From assembly GCF_014207095.1 (NCBI RefSeq), contig NZ_JACHBG010000002.1, positions 496,001 to 560,000 on the forward strand: DNA of 64,000 nucleotides, read 5' to 3'. This document shows, one piece after another, positions 62,803 to 64,000 of the stretch (position 1 is its first letter; each line of letters begins with the position of its first letter). The notes under the pieces are model-generated. The model saw nothing but the letters and a program-made list of their open reading frames with translations. It was not told the DNA's origin and made no database searches. The translations under genes were made by a program, and so were the position numbers. Origin of the DNA: Martinezella lusitana. Lineage in GTDB: Bacteria; Pseudomonadota; Alphaproteobacteria; Rhizobiales; Rhizobiaceae.

Positions 62803-64000
62803 TCACATGGCTTTGAGCCGTTCGACTGCCATCAGCACCCGCTCCGGCGTTGCGGGTGCGTCGAGCCGTGGGCAAACGCGGTAATCCGCGACGCTGGCCA
62901 CTGCCATCGATAGGGCCTCCAGCACCGAGATGGGGAGCATGAAAGGCGGCTCGCCCACGGCCTTGGAGCGGCCGATGGTGGCTTCCGTATTTTCCGACCA
63001 TTCGGCAAGGCGGACGTTGAAGATCTTCGGTCTGTCGGAAGCGAGCGGGATCTTGTAGGTCGACGGTGCATGGGTGCGCAGACGGCCCTTGGCATCCCAC
63101 CAGAGCTCCTCTGTGGTCAGCCAGCCCATGCCTTGCACGAAGGCGCCTTCGACCTGGCCGATATCGATCGCCGGATTGAGGGAGCGGCCGACGTCATGGA
63201 GGATATCGGCGCGGTCGATCAGATATTCGCCAGTCAGCGTATCGATCGACACTTCCGAGCAGGCGGCGCCATAGGAGAAATAATAGAAGGGCGTACCGCG
63301 GCCGGCCTTGCGATCCCAGTGGATCTTCGGCGTCTTGTAGAAACCGGCGGCCGAAAGCTGGACGCGGGCGAAATAGGCCTGCTTGACGAAATCCGGGAAG
63401 GGGATCTCCTCCTCGCCGACGCGCACGCGGTTGGGCAGGAACTGCACCTGCTCGGCGCCGACGCCCCATTTTTCTGCTGCAAAGGCGATAAGCCGCTCCT
63501 TGAGCTGCCGGGCGGCATCGAAGGCTGCCATGCCATTCAGGTCGGAGCCGGACGACGCTGCCGTTGCCGAGGTGTTCGGCACCTTGCCTGTTGTCGTCGC
63601 GGTGATCTTCACCCGGTCGATATCGACCTGGAAGCTGTCGGCCAAGACCTGCGCCACTTTGGTGTAGAGGCCTTGCCCCATCTCGGTACCGCCATGGTTC
63701 AGGTGGATGGAACCATCCTGATAGATGTGCACCAGCGCGCCTGCCTGATTGAAGGCGGTCATGGTGAAGGATATGCCGAATTTTACCGGCGTCAGCGCGA
63801 TACCCTTGCGGATGAAGCGGCTGGAGCGGTTGAACTCGATGATCGCCTTGCGTCGGGCCTGATAGTCGGAGGACTGTTCCAGTTCATCGACGATGCGGTT
63901 GATGATGTTGTCGGTGACTTCCTGGTGATAGGGGGTCAGCGTTCGGCCGGAGCCTAGCTGGCCGTAGAAATTGGCGCGTCGCACCTCCAGCGGGTCCTTG
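62803..64000 (-). CDS. xdhB: Xanthine dehydrogenase molybdenum-binding subunit, 3' part
   Basis: The last 398 residues or so of a large molybdopterin subunit; the frame stays open through the right edge (reading KDPLEVRRANFYGQ there), so the gene is cut by the window. Hallmarks are GGTEMGQGLYTKVAQVLADSF, SIDTLTGEYLIDRADILHDVGRSLNPAIDIGQVEGAFVQGMG and AVGEPPFMLPISVLEAL, whose Glu is the catalytic base. It oxidises hypoxanthine and xanthine to urate, which PuuD uses. Confidence 0.94.
   Translation of the reverse strand, partial: KDPLEVRRANFYGQLGSGRTLTPYHQEVTDNIINRIVDELEQSSDYQARRKAIIEFNRSSRFIRKGIALTPVKFGISFTMTAFNQAGALVHIYQDGSIHLNHGGTEMGQGLYTKVAQVLADSFQVDIDRVKITATTTGKVPNTSATAASSGSDLNGMAAFDAARQLKERLIAFAAEKWGVGAEQVQFLPNRVRVGEEEIPFPDFVKQAYFARVQLSAAGFYKTPKIHWDRKAGRGTPFYYFSYGAACSEVSIDTLTGEYLIDRADILHDVGRSLNPAIDIGQVEGAFVQGMGWLTTEELWWDAKGRLRTHAPSTYKIPLASDRPKIFNVRLAEWSENTEATIGRSKAVGEPPFMLPISVLEALSMAVASVADYRVCPRLDAPATPERVLMAVERLKAM

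Overview
The window looks like a chromosomal or chromid segment of a Rhizobium-type alphaproteobacterium. The reasons are high-GC coding with strong third-position GC, recognisable rhizobial gene sets (gbpR-chvE-gguABC, a xylFHG-like operon with a ROK regulator, idhA/iolG, a puuD/guaD/puuE/uraD/uraH/allA ureide cluster), and three intergenic palindromic elements of the kind that recur in rhizobial genomes. There is no phage, transposase, integrase or CRISPR array. The right edge cuts a xanthine dehydrogenase gene.

Layout. 1-13.2 kb is a loose set of housekeeping and accessory genes: a COG4280-type membrane protein with a coupled small membrane protein, an RpiR regulator, a luciferase-like flavin oxidoreductase divergent from a cupin, an EptA-type lipid A phosphoethanolamine transferase, a VOC protein, a DGPF-protein/ECF sigma pair of the ECF42 type, an MFS exporter divergent from its LysR regulator, and a TMEM43-like membrane protein. 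13.2-20.7 kb is a surface-glycan cluster: a methyltransferase/GT2 fusion, a DegT-type aminotransferase, a left-handed beta-helix acyltransferase, a GT4 glycosyltransferase and a divergent two-domain glycosyltransferase, bounded by tRNA-Arg(CCG).

21.0-26.0 kb is a xylose-type ABC operon (binding protein, permease, ATPase) facing its ROK repressor across a repeat-rich operator region. 26-30 kb holds a ClpP paralogue, a translationally coupled ArsR/SRPBCC pair, inositol dehydrogenase and two small proteins (one membrane, one with a J-domain-like HPD tail). 29.6-39.2 kb is gbpR, chvE, gguA, gguB, gguC, an aldehyde dehydrogenase and L-arabinonate dehydratase. This joins import of arabinose/galactose-type sugars to the last three steps of the non-phosphorylative pathway to 2-oxoglutarate; the sugar dehydrogenase and lactonase are not in the window. 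39.5-47.2 kb includes a CatB-like acetyltransferase, a transglutaminase/alpha-E/ATP-grasp trio, a DMT exporter, a RhlE-like helicase and a small secreted protein.

47.5-52.7 kb has a large soluble hybrid histidine kinase and a split MnmC pair (methyltransferase and FAD oxidase) whose divergent start codons overlap. 52.8-64 kb is purine/ureide catabolism: PuuE allantoinase, UraD, a solitary HEPN protein lacking its usual catalytic His, AllA, UraH, a metallophosphoesterase, an alpha-hydroxyacid dehydrogenase, guanine deaminase, the membrane urate oxidase PuuD, a GcvA-like regulator, a DUF1127-like small protein and the 3' part of xdhB. Together these would take guanine and xanthine through urate, HIU, OHCU and allantoin to allantoate, with ureidoglycolate lyase acting further down.

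The points I rate most worth a second look are the HEPN protein embedded in the ureide operon, the N-terminal helical module shared by two otherwise unlike glycosyltransferases, the transglutaminase/alpha-E/ATP-grasp trio, and the overlapping divergent starts of the split MnmC genes.
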